From NCBI GenBank assembly GCA_037447655.1, contig JBBHKE010001522.1, positions 64,001 to 95,327 of the forward strand: a stretch of DNA of 31,327 bases, given 5' to 3'. A program made the translations under genes and the position numbers. This stretch comes from Zygnema cylindricum. Its lineage: Eukaryota; Streptophyta; Zygnematophyceae; Zygnematales; Zygnemataceae. Of the stretch, positions 11,153 through 22,322 are shown piece by piece. The notes beneath the pieces were generated by a model. The model worked only from the letters and a program-made list of their open reading frames with translations. It was not told the DNA's origin and ran no database searches. Within the stretch, counting starts at the first letter, position 1; every line of letters begins with the position of its first letter.

Positions 11153-11325
11153 CACCGTCTATGTGAACGCATCCTCTATAGGAACGTCTATCGAAATTAG
11201 TGTTAAATGTATAAATTAGCATTATTTTTTTGTTGGCATTAGGCCCTTAAACATTAAATATGGTTAATTACACTAATTATTCCTACACACAAATTATTTT
11301 TTAACACTAATAGCGATTCACGGTG
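11153..11325. mobile_element. Possible MITE-like element with CACCGT termini
   Basis: The right end reads ACACTAATAGCGATTCACGGTG followed by TA. Its reverse complement (CACCGTGAATCGCTATTAGT) matches the left end CACCGT plus CGAAATTAGTGTTAAA only if about 30 bp were inserted in the left arm. The right terminus clearly belongs to the family seen at 13717, 16332, 20734, 23090 and 29527. The left boundary is tentative. Confidence 0.45.
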
Positions 11326-11503
11326 TAGGTTTGAATATAAAACATGTATTTAATATACTTTATTAAAATAATTTGCGTTCGAGCGTATGTGTATTAATGC
11401 TTGTGAACGTTGAGCGTAAGAAATGTCGTTAGAAGTGTTAGTTGACGTCATATATCCGTACGTTTAAAAACAAAAATATTTAAAAATGAAAGTACATTTT
11501 GGG

Positions 11504-11621
11504 GGAGAGTTAATCTACATCACGAGCGTATGGAATTTCGCGCGGAGAGTTAATCTACATTGGTGAGTACGGAATTCAATATAATCACGTACGCACATCC
11601 GCGAGGAGAGTTAATCTTCAT
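11504..11621. repeat. Three copies of a GGAGAGTTAATCTACAT motif
   Basis: The 17-bp motif occurs at 11504, 11544 and about 11605 (last copy with one change, TCTTCAT). Each is followed about 10-15 bp later by a GGAATT(T/C) block, so a longer degenerate unit is repeated. It lies in intergenic DNA. Confidence 0.65.
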
Positions 11622-11639
11622 TTAGAGGTGCGGAATTTC

Positions 11640-13700
11640 ACTTTCGACCGTAAGAAAACCAAATAGTAACGCTACATATAAGACAAAGGGTGACGCTCCA
11701 TCAAACGTTTTTGTAATCGTGCGGAAAGCCCTACAGACGGGGTTAATTGAGTCGATGTTCCATCACGAAGAGTATGTAAACCACATGTTCTTAATTGACT
11801 TGCACCATGTAAGTTACGATCCAATATTGAATATCCTTAAGATTTTTAGCACCGACAAAATTTAAAACAAATCTTCACTTGCGTACCATGTACATGCGTA
11901 CGAAATCATCATACCACAAAAGGTTGCTATACGTTTTTGCAGATGCCATGCTTTTAAGCCTGCGCATTTTTTAGGGTTTTTGTTTTCGACCATAACGAAA
12001 AAGTATTTAGACATAAATAGTGTGAAAAACAAAAGGTATTGAAAATAGGGTGACGAGGGAGAGTTACGAAATTGCATTTTTATTTTTGGTTTTTTTTTAA
12101 AGCGCGTGTCATGTGCAACTTTCGTAAATTTTCGTTGGTTTTCCATCATGGCACGTAGCTTAATTGTCCAGAGTATCAAGATTTTTTTTTTTTTATGTAT
12201 TTGCCAACCCACCTCCTAGAGGTAAGTTAACAACCCATCTCTTGAAGGTAAGTTGACAGTTACAAAAAAAAAATGAAACGAACGCCTCGCGGATAAACAT
12301 CCGACAGTCAATATTACCTCTTAGACCTTCAAAGAGTATTGGCGAGATTCGCTGTAATGTAACCGTACACGTGTGGCTTTGTCTTGTACTTCATAAAGTT
12401 TGACTCCGCTTTCAAAATACCTTCTCCTCTTTTCAAAATACTCGTTCAATGATGACTGCAGGATATTTTTGTAAAGTTTGCGTATTCTATTCATTTCACG
12501 TACTAAAAAAAAAATCGCCTGCGGCGCCAAACGACAATATGAATGTACTTTATTTTTTATGTTTTTAATGTCATAGGTGAAGTGTTCTCACGTGACGCGG
12601 GCTAAGCTCGTTCGACGGATTAAATGGTATTGCTTAAAGTGTGAACGTTGTTAAATTTTGTAGATATTTTGAGTCAAGAACGCGATTTACATGTTCTCAT
12701 GTGACGCGCGTGACGTTTTTTCTAACGAATGCTCAATTTGGGAACGCTATAAGTATGAACACTTTGTTTCTATTTTTTTTTCCATTTGACCTAATCACCG
12801 AGGAGACTCAAAAAAAAAATTCTCCGCTTTTCGTGCGATAATATTTTTGTCCTTATCAATAACTAGGAGGGATTTACATTGCCCGGGCAAAATCCTCATC
12901 GAAGGTCTCCGCCGCCCGCCAAATAGGCCCTCCCCACAATGTCTAAGGCCACCTCCCCATGTATTAAAGTATCTACTTTTATCTCTGTTTTTTTGCCCTA
13001 AAATTCAAGGAACTTTGATAAAAACTTTAGCCATACAAAAAAATATTTTTTACCAAAGTAGAGTGAACATCAATTCACACTTTGGATGTATGACATGTTT
13101 GTCGTCATGTGAACTCATTTTGGCGTTTTCCCTTTTTCGACCCCCAGGCAAGAGAATCCAGCTAAAAAAAAAACTTCATCCAAAATCACCTCGAGGGGGT
13201 GATTTTAGTTCAAGTACCGCCAAAACAGCGAATGAAAAACGAACCACGCACGCGCCACAAGCGTGGAAAAAATTTAGGACAAGGGAGGGTCCTCGCTATT
13301 TTTCTCCGTGCCCCTCACGCGCATGTACAAAAAGAAATGTGTAGGGGTCTCGTACCTCCACTTTCATTCATGGGGTCCTTTGCAAAATTTTGCGCCGTCG
13401 TCGCCTCTCCCCTCTCCCTTTCACACTACCGCTTTTATCTCACACTTTTTAGAATGAGACACAACAATATTGGTATAAAATAAAAGATCTTTTAAAAACA
13501 TTATTTTTGACAATTTTTAGATTTATTTTTAATGGCAAGTCGAGTGAAATAAGTAGAAAAAACGAAATTGGGAAACCATGGCGGAAAGTTATTGAATAAG
13601 TGACGTCGACGTTGTCACAAGTGAGCATGACGTCACAATGTCACAAACCCTAAACATCTACAATTTCACAAAAATCTGGATGTCTACCATTGTCGCTGTT
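11640..13700. other. Intergenic DNA without a supported gene
   Basis: Contains a small direct repeat around GAGGTAAGTTAACA/GAAGGTAAGTTGACA (12207-12257), two copies of TGTTCTCA(C/T)GTGACGCG (near 12580 and 12692), and a perfect 9-bp-arm palindrome AAAATCACC...GGTGATTTT near 13180-13206. The ORF at 12847-13344 has an unbiased composition and I do not regard it as a gene. Confidence 0.45.
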
Positions 13701-13716
13701 TTTGTTGGCGTCACTA

Positions 13717-14217
13717 CACCGCGAATCGTAATTAGAGTAAATTACTCTAATTCGGTCGCTCGAAATTTTGACTCTATCACATGAAATAGAGTAAACAATT
13801 CTAATTTTTTCATTATTCTATTTAAGGTAAAGTTTATTTAGCGTTTTTAATTCTATTATAGGTAAGTTTTAAATAGTGTGGAATACGGATGGTGTAAGAC
13901 CGTGCAAAATTGTACTTTATTAAGTAAAAAGGTACAAATAATGATTTAATACAGGCCGTTATCATGTAACTGCGTTTTAACAAACCGCGTAGTGCAAACG
14001 TCATAGTGACGATAAACTGTACGTTTTGCCAAATTCTGTACAAATACCTTATTTACAGTAGAGGATATTAGAGTGCCAAATTAGAGTACTTAATTAAATT
14101 AGAGTAAACTTCATAGTTGAAAAAGCTCTATCACATAATTTAGCGTTAATTACTCTAATTGTTTTTTTTAGTTTTTGTACTCTAATTTTTTCATTACTCT
14201 AATTACGATTCGCAGTG
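13717..14217. mobile_element. 501-bp inverted-repeat element flanked by TA
   Basis: Left end CACCGCGAATCGTAATTAG and right end CTAATTACGATTCGCAGTG are near-perfect inverted repeats extending about 25 bp through AGAGTAA. TA flanks the element on each side. An internal direct repeat, CTAATTTTTTCATTA(T/C)TCTA, occurs near each end. No transposase reading frame is visible, so it looks non-autonomous. Confidence 0.75.
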
Positions 14218-14399
14218 TAATCGTCGGAAGTTTAGTAGTCGGGGGGGGGCTTCAATCGTCACAAGTTGTACCTACGTCTACAACCGTCACATTCAAAGTT
14301 CCGATTTCATTTTCGCACAAGTGACGCTCTTCAAAGTAGTACGGAGTGTCTTTACTACAGTCCAAAATACTTTATCATAGTACCGACTGCATGGGGATG

Positions 14400-14571
14400 T
14401 ACCCTAAGTACCAATTTCGCAGTTCACCGACGTGGATAGTACGGCGTTACGCATCACTGTGACAGAGTGCTTTTAATACACGTGGTACCCTAAGTACCAA
14501 TTTCGCAGTTCACCGACGTGGATAGTACGGCGTTACGTATCACTGTGACAGAGTGCTTTTAATACACGTGG
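14400..14571 (+). promoter_or_regulatory. 86-bp tandem duplication with two G-boxes upstream of the zinc-finger gene
   Basis: Units 14400-14485 and 14486-14571 differ at only one position that I can see (GCATCACT versus GTATCACT). Each contains GACGTGG and ends with ACACGTGG, so the palindromic G-box CACGTG occurs at 14479-14484 and 14565-14570. In plants CACGTG binds bZIP and bHLH factors. The unit lies about 160-330 bp before the predicted ATG at 14734. A regulatory role is inference from position and motif. Confidence 0.6.
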
Positions 14572-14631
14572 AAAGTAATTTTATTCTGGTTTTACTGACA
14601 TGGCATTTTCCTGCAACTTTGGAAAGCCTTG

Positions 14632-14639
14632 TTTATAAA
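14632..14639 (+). promoter_or_regulatory. TATA-like box
   Basis: TTTATAAA about 95 bp before the ATG at 14734, a reasonable position for a core promoter of the zinc-finger gene. No transcript data support it. Confidence 0.35.
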
Positions 14640-14733
14640 CCAAATCAACAAAATAAAACATAAACCGAAATAGTGTCACTCATCTCTTGCAAGACCTAGC
14701 TCCATTTTTCACTGCTCAAAATTTCCTTTTATT

Positions 14734-15500
14734 ATGCAAAGTTTTAGCTTCATGGCTTCGCCGAACCTTCCGAATTCTTTAAACATTGCTCAGTGGCTAT
14801 GGCCTCTTCCCTCCGGTGATGAAGAAGGTTCTTCCTCTGAGCTTAACGGTCCTGCAGACATAACTCGAGCTCAACAAGTCTTAATAAATGTAGCCGCAAG
14901 TCGAGCCGTTGATGTTTTACGGTATCCTTTTTACCGACCATGGGGAAATGTAATCAAGCCTGTGGCTATTAACAGTACTGCTCTTGCAATAAAGGACAAG
15001 GAGAATGAGAATGACAATGAAAAAGAAGGCAAGGAGCGGATTGAAGTAGCTATACCGTTTTTATCAAGGGTTCCAGCTGCTCTCGAGCTTCAAATTTTTC
15101 CTGTTCGCAATCCCTCTGGAAATGGTGAAGGCCATCCTTCCTCAGGACCTTTGTATGCACGGTAAGGCAGTACTCTTTACTGTCCGCACAAGAATAGCAA
15201 AACAGATGCACATAAAAATCCATACATGAAGATCAAGTTATGAAGATCAATTCACAAGGATCAACTTATCATGTTAGGTCATCATTCCTCGGGGCTTTTG
15301 TTTGCACGATAGGCAGCTGTCAGCTTGAAAAGCCTGTACTGTAGGGCAGCTGTACAGGAATAACTCCGTATAGATGGAAAAGAATAACAACACGGATGCA
15401 GATGAAGGTCAGCATATGAAGATCAGTTTACGAAGGTCATTTCATATAGATATAATTTATGAACATCAGTTTATGTTGCTGGCAGAGCGACTTTTTTTTT

Positions 15501-15551
<51 letters not shown>

Positions 15552-18548
15552 CTCCTCTCTCTCTGTAGGAACCAGAATAAGAAAAAACTGAAAAGGTCTT
15601 GTAAGGCAAAAAACCAAATAAGTGAATAAAAACCATTAGCAGATAATAGAGATAGAAGCAGACAGAAAATAGTCGTTATGAATTACAACAGACAGAAAAA
15701 TAGGCAGTTAGAAAAAATGGGCAGAAATGTGGCAATTTCTGCCCGTACATGCAGTTTATATCTTTCTTTCTATCTGTTGTTTCCTTTAGATGTGGGAGCG
15801 AGAAGAGTGTGCAAATAATTTCGAATGGTGTGAGGGCTCAAGTTTTAGGGAGTTCTCCTTGGCAGCCTTACTCTCATCAGGCTTCAGTTACCTTCAGAAA
15901 AACTGCACCAGGTTCTGGAGGTATGGATACAAAAGTTTTTTTGTATGATGAGGTTGTTTTCACCTTTTTGGAAAGGCGTATGAAGTAACAGTCTTTTTTC
16001 ATTATGATGTTGTTTGCACCTTTTTGCCGTTTTGATGAGGGTATGAATGCTAAAATAATGTTGTTTACCTTTTTTGCCGCTTAAATAAGGAAGCTGTTCT
16101 ACACTTGTGGATAAGAAAGCGTTCTAACTGCTTGATTTAACTTCCCTTACTTTCTGCAAAAACTCTTGTTTTCTTTGGTTTACAATGTGTTCATGAGTTT
16201 CAGTGTCCTACTTTCGGCAAAAAGACTTTTTCTCCTCTGTTTTATGATTTTTTCATGCGTTCGAATGTCCAGCTCGTTTGCATCAAATGTATGGAGTCTT
16301 AGATGTCTTGTCGAACCATATTCATGCTATACACTGCCCATCACTACTACTGTTAATAACACTAATTTGGTTGCAGTGTTCTTATACCAAAAATCACAAT
16401 TTAGTGGCAATAACACTATTCAAGATGAGTCTTGACTACATTCTGCTACTCTCACTACACTAAATTAGCATTATACAAGCTAATTCCACATTTACACCAA
16501 TAACTTTTTTATACTAATAGTGATGGGCATTGTAGTTTTACTTTTTTGCACTTATGGGGTATGTCTTTTCAGGCCTGGTGATTCATTTGAATCATGACCC
16601 TTGCAGGCTTATCGAACAAACAAAGGAGATTTAAAGACCCTTGTACCCTGACTCTGGGCCGATATTCGTGGCAATTCGGGTTCAGGGGCCCCTCATCGCC
16701 GTCAGATAGGCCAGAGGATTTCGGACTTGTAGGTTCGAGCCCTTGGAGGTGTGAGGGTGATCCGGTAACAGAAGATAACTTTTTCAGCAACGATTTTATG
16801 ACCGATTTGCATCAGCACGACATGACAGATCTCGGTCTCAATGGGAGCACCATGGCTCCAGCATCCTCGGTTGCGACGTTCCAGTTAGAAAGGGCCTCAT
16901 CCGTTCTCGAACCTTTTTCTTCGTCGGATTGGGCAGTTTACCTATCAAATAGCCCATCGTCTCTCAGTACGCCGGAAAAGGACAGTTGGAATGTACATCT
17001 GTCAGGAACAAGTACCGACGAGAATGTGACCGCAAAACAGCCAAAATTAGCCCTATTACAAGAATCTTGTAGCGAGCCTTCGGCAGACCAACCTCCTCCT
17101 TGTAGAGAAGCAGGTTCTCAATCCGAGTCTAGTACTGGTACAACAGTTAGAGTGGGTGCGGAAGAGCCTGTGGCGAAAAAGCCCAAGCGGGAACCGGCGG
17201 TAGTGCCTTTCGAAATTACAACATCGACGAGTAAACAGTCGTTGGGCAGTTGTGTATGTGTGGAGTGCGGAAAGAAATTTGATATGCCACAGGCTTTGGG
17301 AGGTCATATGAGCACACATCGTCGAAATAGTATGCAACACGCTAAGCCCTTTGGGAGAGAGTGAAGGGAAAGCCTTTAGGCTCAATTGTTTACTGCTGCT
17401 CTTTTGTTAGGTTTTGCATGATGGCAGAGAATAAAAACTTTTACTGACGATATGTACAATAAGGACTATGTGCAATGAGATTGCTACCACGTGTCTAAAG
17501 TAAATTTTCTGTGTTTCTCATATACTGGGTTTGTTTGCAGAATCGGGAAAGGGCGCAAAGGCACAACAATCAATTGCTTCTCAACGTCAGGCTATTGCTA
17601 CCGTTTTTGGTGATAGGTATGCTCTACGGTCTATTAATTAGGGGGGTTTTTTCCGTTTATGACCCAACTGCCTTGCAGTGTTCAAATAACAGTTAAATGA
17701 AACATCAATTTACATTGATGGGGGAAAATTTTCTCTCCTGGGCTCTGGTTTTGAAATGCGGCCATCTGGGCCGATATCTTATTTGTAGGGTTTTAAAATG
17801 TAACATTTCCATAAATAATGGCCTGCAAAGCCGAAATGCTTTGTTGTTTTATGCCGTAGATGTTATGATCTATAATTGTGTTGTATCCAACACAGGATTG
17901 AAAACTTGATGTTATTCACCGGTTTATATCCATTTTAATGCTAAAATACCGCGCTCAGGCTACAGAACCAGGGCTAAGTGAAAGCTTTGTTAAAAACGCC
18001 GGAGCGAAAGTAACCGCTATCATTTCTAATGCAGATTCGGAGCAAGAGGACAGATAGCGCCATCAGCTTATCAGCAACTGGGACTCTTTGGACCCGGCCT
18101 CCAAAGGAACTTGACGCCCTCTCTTCCCTCCCCTTCCCCTTCCTTTTTCCCCAGTGTCCCTCCAACGGCAGAGATATCAGTTACTACAACAAGTGGACAG
18201 GTCCTTCAACCAATGAGACCAGATGGCATGCAACCTTATGGGAACTTACCTCACCACTTCCATTCTGATACTTATTTTTCCGGATTTTTGTCTGAAAGAT
18301 CGCAAACCGTACTTTCGTCACCTTCATCGGTACAATGGCAGTCTGCCCCATCCACGACAACGCAAACCGTAGACGTGAATACCAGCGTTTTGCAACAAAT
18401 TTCTGATTTAAACAAACAGTCACCTGTCCAGTCTTCTTTAGCTGGGAAAATCATTCAATTTGGTGGGCAATTGTACCGATTACGTCCAGTTGAAGCTGGG
18501 AATCAAATCGGAGGACCTGGGAATCAAGTAGCGTCTCATGCAAATTGA
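14734..18548 (+). CDS. Single QALGGH C2H2 zinc-finger protein (five exons)
   Basis: Proposed exons are 14734-15161, 15790-15920, 16607-17329, 17541-17616 and 18035-18548. Phases 2, 1, 1 and 2 are consistent, and the donors are GTAAGG, GTATGG, GTATGC and GTATGC. The product is about 620 residues with one C2H2 finger (CVECGKKFDMPQALGGHMSTH, C-x2-C-x12-H-x3-H) bearing the plant-specific QALGGH core. A basic stretch, AKKPKRE, lies about 50 residues before it as a likely nuclear signal. The remainder is Ser/Pro/Gln-rich and probably disordered. A sequence-specific DNA-binding regulator in the nucleus is the usual role of this family; its target is unknown. Without the intron at 17330 the frame would end at a TGA at 17361-17363; splicing instead joins codons reading NKSGKGAKAQQS. 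The C-terminal part after splicing reads on as FGARGQIAPSAYQQLG to a TGA at 18546. Confidence 0.8.
15134..15483 (+). repeat. Tandem duplication of the exon-1 donor region of the zinc-finger gene
   Basis: The exon-1 end and donor at 15134-15170 (TTCCTCAGGACCTTTGTATG then CACGGTAAGGCAG) recur at 15281-15316 as TTCCTCGGGGCTTTTGTTTG then CACGATAGGCAG. Downstream blocks (AAGAATA(G/A)CAA(A/C)AC(A/G)GATGC and TGAAGATCA runs) recur too, from about 15189 and 15379. In the second copy the donor GT is mutated to GA, so it is a dead copy inside intron 1. Confidence 0.7.
15491..15565. repeat. Compound (TC)n(AC)n microsatellite in intron 1
   Basis: A T-run, then CTCTCT, then CACACA tracts, then a CTCTCC tail. 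It lies inside intron 1 of the zinc-finger gene. Confidence 0.9.
16332..16532. mobile_element. 201-bp MITE-like element in intron 2 of the zinc-finger gene
   Basis: Left end CACTGCCCATCACTA and right end TAGTGATGGGCATTG are inverted repeats. The element is flanked by TA on each side. No coding capacity. It belongs to the family with ends CACYG...ATC(A/G)CTATTAG. Confidence 0.75.
16607..17329 (+). CDS. Zinc-finger exon of the C2H2 gene
   Basis: The exon follows tandem acceptors: TTTTCAG at 16572 and CCTTGCAG at 16606. Only the second keeps the phase-1 frame open, because the first leads to a TAA within about 20 codons. The product begins GLSNKQRRFKDPC, passes through a Ser/Thr-rich region, and reaches the finger near the exon end. 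The donor A|GTATGC (GT at 17330-17331) follows the codons for THRRN, placing the intron immediately after the finger. Confidence 0.75.
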
Positions 18549-20253
18549 CCGTTGTTGAAATAAGCAGTTGGAATGGTTGAGCTAGGTTAAGGTAAATGCG
18601 TTAAATCCGTGTAAAAGCGTTAAATCCGTGTAAAGGCGTTTTAAGTTCATGTTTTTTAGTCGGTTAAGTCGTGAGGAGATCACGTTTCTGTTTTTCCAAT
18701 AATAATATGTTTTCGAGATTGAGAATTACATACGCACGAAAAAATGAATCCTGATGGTTTTGTAGCATTTTTAGAATACTGTTTCAATTGTCACAAGCAT
18801 CTCGTCTTGAAGTGTTAAATCCATATCTAAGCCTTTAATTTTTGATCCAGAGAGATTTCCTAGAGAGCTTTTCAGTTAGTTTCTAGTGAAATTTCCAACC
18901 GAGGTGTTTAGGAGAGTTATCCCCTTTGCCTTGTACCATGTGGCAGCCTGCTTTGCTGAGTTTCCAAGTTTTTTGGCGAGTTCTGGAAACCTTTTTACGA
19001 GTTTGTATAGCTTGGTTGAGGATTTCTTGTTGCTTTGTCGCCTTGCAAAGCTTTCAGGCCAAGCTTTTGCATACGTGCTAGGTGATTGTCTCTGTCTAAA
19101 TCAAATATAGAGGTGACTAGCTATGTTTTCTACATCAGCTGTGTCGGTAAATGCTATTTGTACCAGCACATTAAGTTGGCTTCTTGGTAGAGATGAAACT
19201 TTTTAAATGATCTTTACCATCTTCAGATGGCGACGATAGTGCCTTGCTCAACATTTTGTGAACTTCGCTATCCCATGATAGTGATGCTTCTATTTCTCTC
19301 CTATGTCAGGTGGTCTAACATGCTGGATGAGCAGCCTTTTTTTAATTTTTTACTTTTTGCTGGTGGAGATGTTGGCACGTTTCAGCACCTCGGCTACTGA
19401 TAAGAGTACTTGTTACCAACCTTTGTAATCGTGACATATGGAATTGCACAATGAACATGCCAGAGAAAGGTGGCAATTCATGTTTCTGTCTACTTCCTTT
19501 GACCCCGTTTGTTTGAAAAAACCTGCCATATAAATGCATAACAGTTATTAATGAAGTCCCACAATCATACTCAATCCAAGGAATTACAACCTTAAAACCA
19601 ACAAGAATATAGGACATTCGTGCGCAAATCATCAGCAATAGTTGAATCCGACTCTCTGCACGTAGAGGCTCTATTGTCTTAAAAACTGCTCAAAATATAT
19701 ATATTTTTTCTTTTTACCCTCCCAAGCATCAATAGAAAGTACTTCAATTTCAAATCAGTTGCAAACATGCCCGTCAGATAAAAAAACTAAAGACAAAAAT
19801 AATCGGCAAGTTAAAAAGATTGCTAAAAGTCGTTCAAAGATACAAAGACAACCCGTCCTAATTAAAAATTAACCGTGACAAAAAAGCTCCCCGCGGAAGC
19901 TTTCCTACCTTCTTTCTAACTCAACGCAAGTGGCGACTAAATCTACTATCACAGGTTGGATAGACTCTAACAAAGTGAACCTCCAGAACGGCAAAAAGCC
20001 GAAAGTCCAAAACTCACTTTTGCTTCTGCGGTACTACTCACAAAGTCATCTACTGCAAGATTGGTCCTCCACGCTAAATTCACAATGTTAGATTTCACAA
20101 AGCCACTGCCAGCTACTGCAAGATCAATCCTGCAACGCTAAAACTAAAACCAAAACCAAAATCTTGCCTAAAAACCATTTCACAAAGGGTTTTCAGACGT
20201 CAAGTATAAAATAAAAGAAAAAATAAGTCGTTTGACGATTGCTTGTGCGTGCA
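18549..20253. other. Tail-to-tail spacer between the zinc-finger and kinase genes
   Basis: The two genes converge here, so both 3' untranslated regions should lie in this stretch. It holds a 19-bp tandem repeat (GCGTTAAATCCGTGTAAA, 18598-18635 with a partial third unit) and a diverged repeat around CTACTGCAAGAT (20051 and 20115). The ORF at 18886-19110 has no supporting features and no polyadenylation site is certain. Confidence 0.5.
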
Positions 20254-22322
20254 TTAGGATGAGAAGAGTGTGATTGGGCTCGAAGGGTTTGGAAGTCTTT
20301 TTTCAGCCGCTAATCGAAGGAGGTCCTGGAGCTTGCTTGAGTTCAGTGGTTTTGGGATATAGGCATCCATACCGGCGGCAATACATTTCTGACCGTCTCC
20401 CATCATAACGTGTGCAGTCATCTGCAATTTTTAAGGTACTCCAGTTAGTTTTCCATCTTAAACCTTATTCCTTTTTCCCCATCTGTTAAAGGTTACAAAA
20501 AGAAAGATGTCTAGACTAACATCCATAAGAGGGACACTGTTCCCTTGTCTCTATTTTTAGTTGCAAAATTAAAAGGTTAACAACAAGATTTACAAACCAA
20601 CGGCCAAAACTCGAAGGCGCAGAAAATTTACAAGCAGGTAATAAAAACAGTACAAAAGACCCAAACATTCTCAATGCATTTCTTTCTAACAGCCTCCCAT
20701 CATTTCGGCAGTCATTTCTGCAATTCTCAAATGCACCGCAAATCACTATAAGCGTTTAACAGCACTAGGAAAACTGTTTTAGCGTCAATTACTGTATTTC
20801 TGGTCCAAATGACGTAGACGGTTGTGAAAAGCAAAAAGAATTAGCATTGAGACAAAAAACAATTAATACCAATAACAGTATTTTGTGTGAGAGCGGCAAA
20901 TTGGAACTAAATTAATGTTATTAAACGTTAATAGCGATTCACAGAATACTCTGGTTAATTTGCCCGAATTGTTCAAGTTCAGGTATTGGATTACTGAACA
21001 GTTTTTGCAAATTTAAACAATTGCAAAAAGTGTCGGAAATGCTATGTGTGGTATATACCCGGAATGGTCATACAACAAATAGATACTACACGGTAATCAC
21101 ATTTAGTGTTCCCAATTGCTTTTACAAAGGATAATAATGCCTAACGACTGACCGAACATGAAACCACATAAATCTTGAGAGGGGACATCTTTCTACACTT
21201 TTCCATCTACACAAGTGAAAATCTTGAGGTTACACCATATAAATGAAACATGAGGAAACCTTTACATGAACAAAAGCAACTCACGAAACAAACAAACTCA
21301 AACTCCTGGAAAAGCAAAAAGGATTGTTAATTGTCCAAATAAATGACTGAATGTCATCTGTTGAGCTCAAAACACAAAAGTAATTTTTACAGATTCTCAC
21401 CGCTACAATTGGAGTTCTCCTTCCCTCTTCATTTTCCAACTCACGAATCTTCTCGGTAGCTTCCAAGCCATCCATAACTGGCATTTGGACCTGCATAGAA
21501 CCATCAACCAAACAGGTTCTAAACCCTTTATCAATGACTTTCAAAGCACTTTTCAAAGAACCAGAGTTATGCCAAGTCATACAAAACCTTAGATCATATG
21601 TCTACAACAAACAACAAGGACGACCTTTCAAAAATCGAAGTCGTTATGTCAACTCATACAAAACCTTAAACACAGTATGACTACAACACACAGCATTATA
21701 TTCCGCCTAATGCATTTGCTTGACCTGGAGTAAGTACCGAGTTATCTAAGTTGAAGAAATGAGACTAGGCAAATTTAAGAATAAAGAGCTGAAATAAGAT
21801 GAGTAGGTAAATTTGAGGCTATGGATGGTCTAGGCCATCGAAAAACTAAATCAGATTGTCTTGGCATCTAATATGATTATCACATTAGATAATATCATTA
21901 TGTCAACACAATTTTTTATCATAATCATTATTCATGATCATGATCATGACCATGACCATGGCCATTGCCATTGCCATGACCATTACCATTAACATTACTA
22001 TTGCCATTATCATTATCAGTATCATTTTATGATAAGAAGCAACCCACATCCATGAGAATAAGGTCAAAGCTCTTCATCATAAACCAAAAGCTAGAATATA
22101 ATTATCAGAGAAGCAACTCACATCCATGAGAATGAGGTCAAAGCTCTCAAGCTTATGCTTCTCCACAGCTTCGGCGCCTGTGGAAGCGAGAACAGTTGAG
22201 TGTCCCCATTTATGCAACAAAGTGAGAGCCACACGCTGGTTAATAACATTGTCCTCTGAGACCAAAATGTGCAGCTTTCGACATTTTTCTCCAACGGAAG
22301 GTAGAGAAGATACATTTTGCGC
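20254..22322 (-). CDS. Second receiver domain (REC2) and C-terminus
   Basis: Exons 22322-22122, 21490-21401 and 20421-20254, all phase 0. All canonical receiver residues are present: acidic pair in [16 protein letters not shown], phosphoacceptor Asp in [18 protein letters not shown] (split by an intron just after the Asp), Thr in IVA-MTAHVM, and Lys in YIPKPL. The protein ends [15 protein letters not shown] followed by TAA at 20256-20254. This receiver should be competent for phosphotransfer. Confidence 0.92.

Noticed and set aside
12847-13344. 165-codon plus-strand ORF
   Set aside because: No domain, no splice context, mixed low-complexity composition, and surrounded by clearly noncoding DNA.
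16700-16770. tRNA box-B-like GGTTCGAGCCC
   Set aside because: It lies inside the coding exon of the zinc-finger gene and the T-arm does not pair. No cloverleaf can be drawn.
18886-19110. 74-codon ORF downstream of the zinc-finger gene
   Set aside because: Falls in the expected 3' untranslated or spacer region, with no motif.
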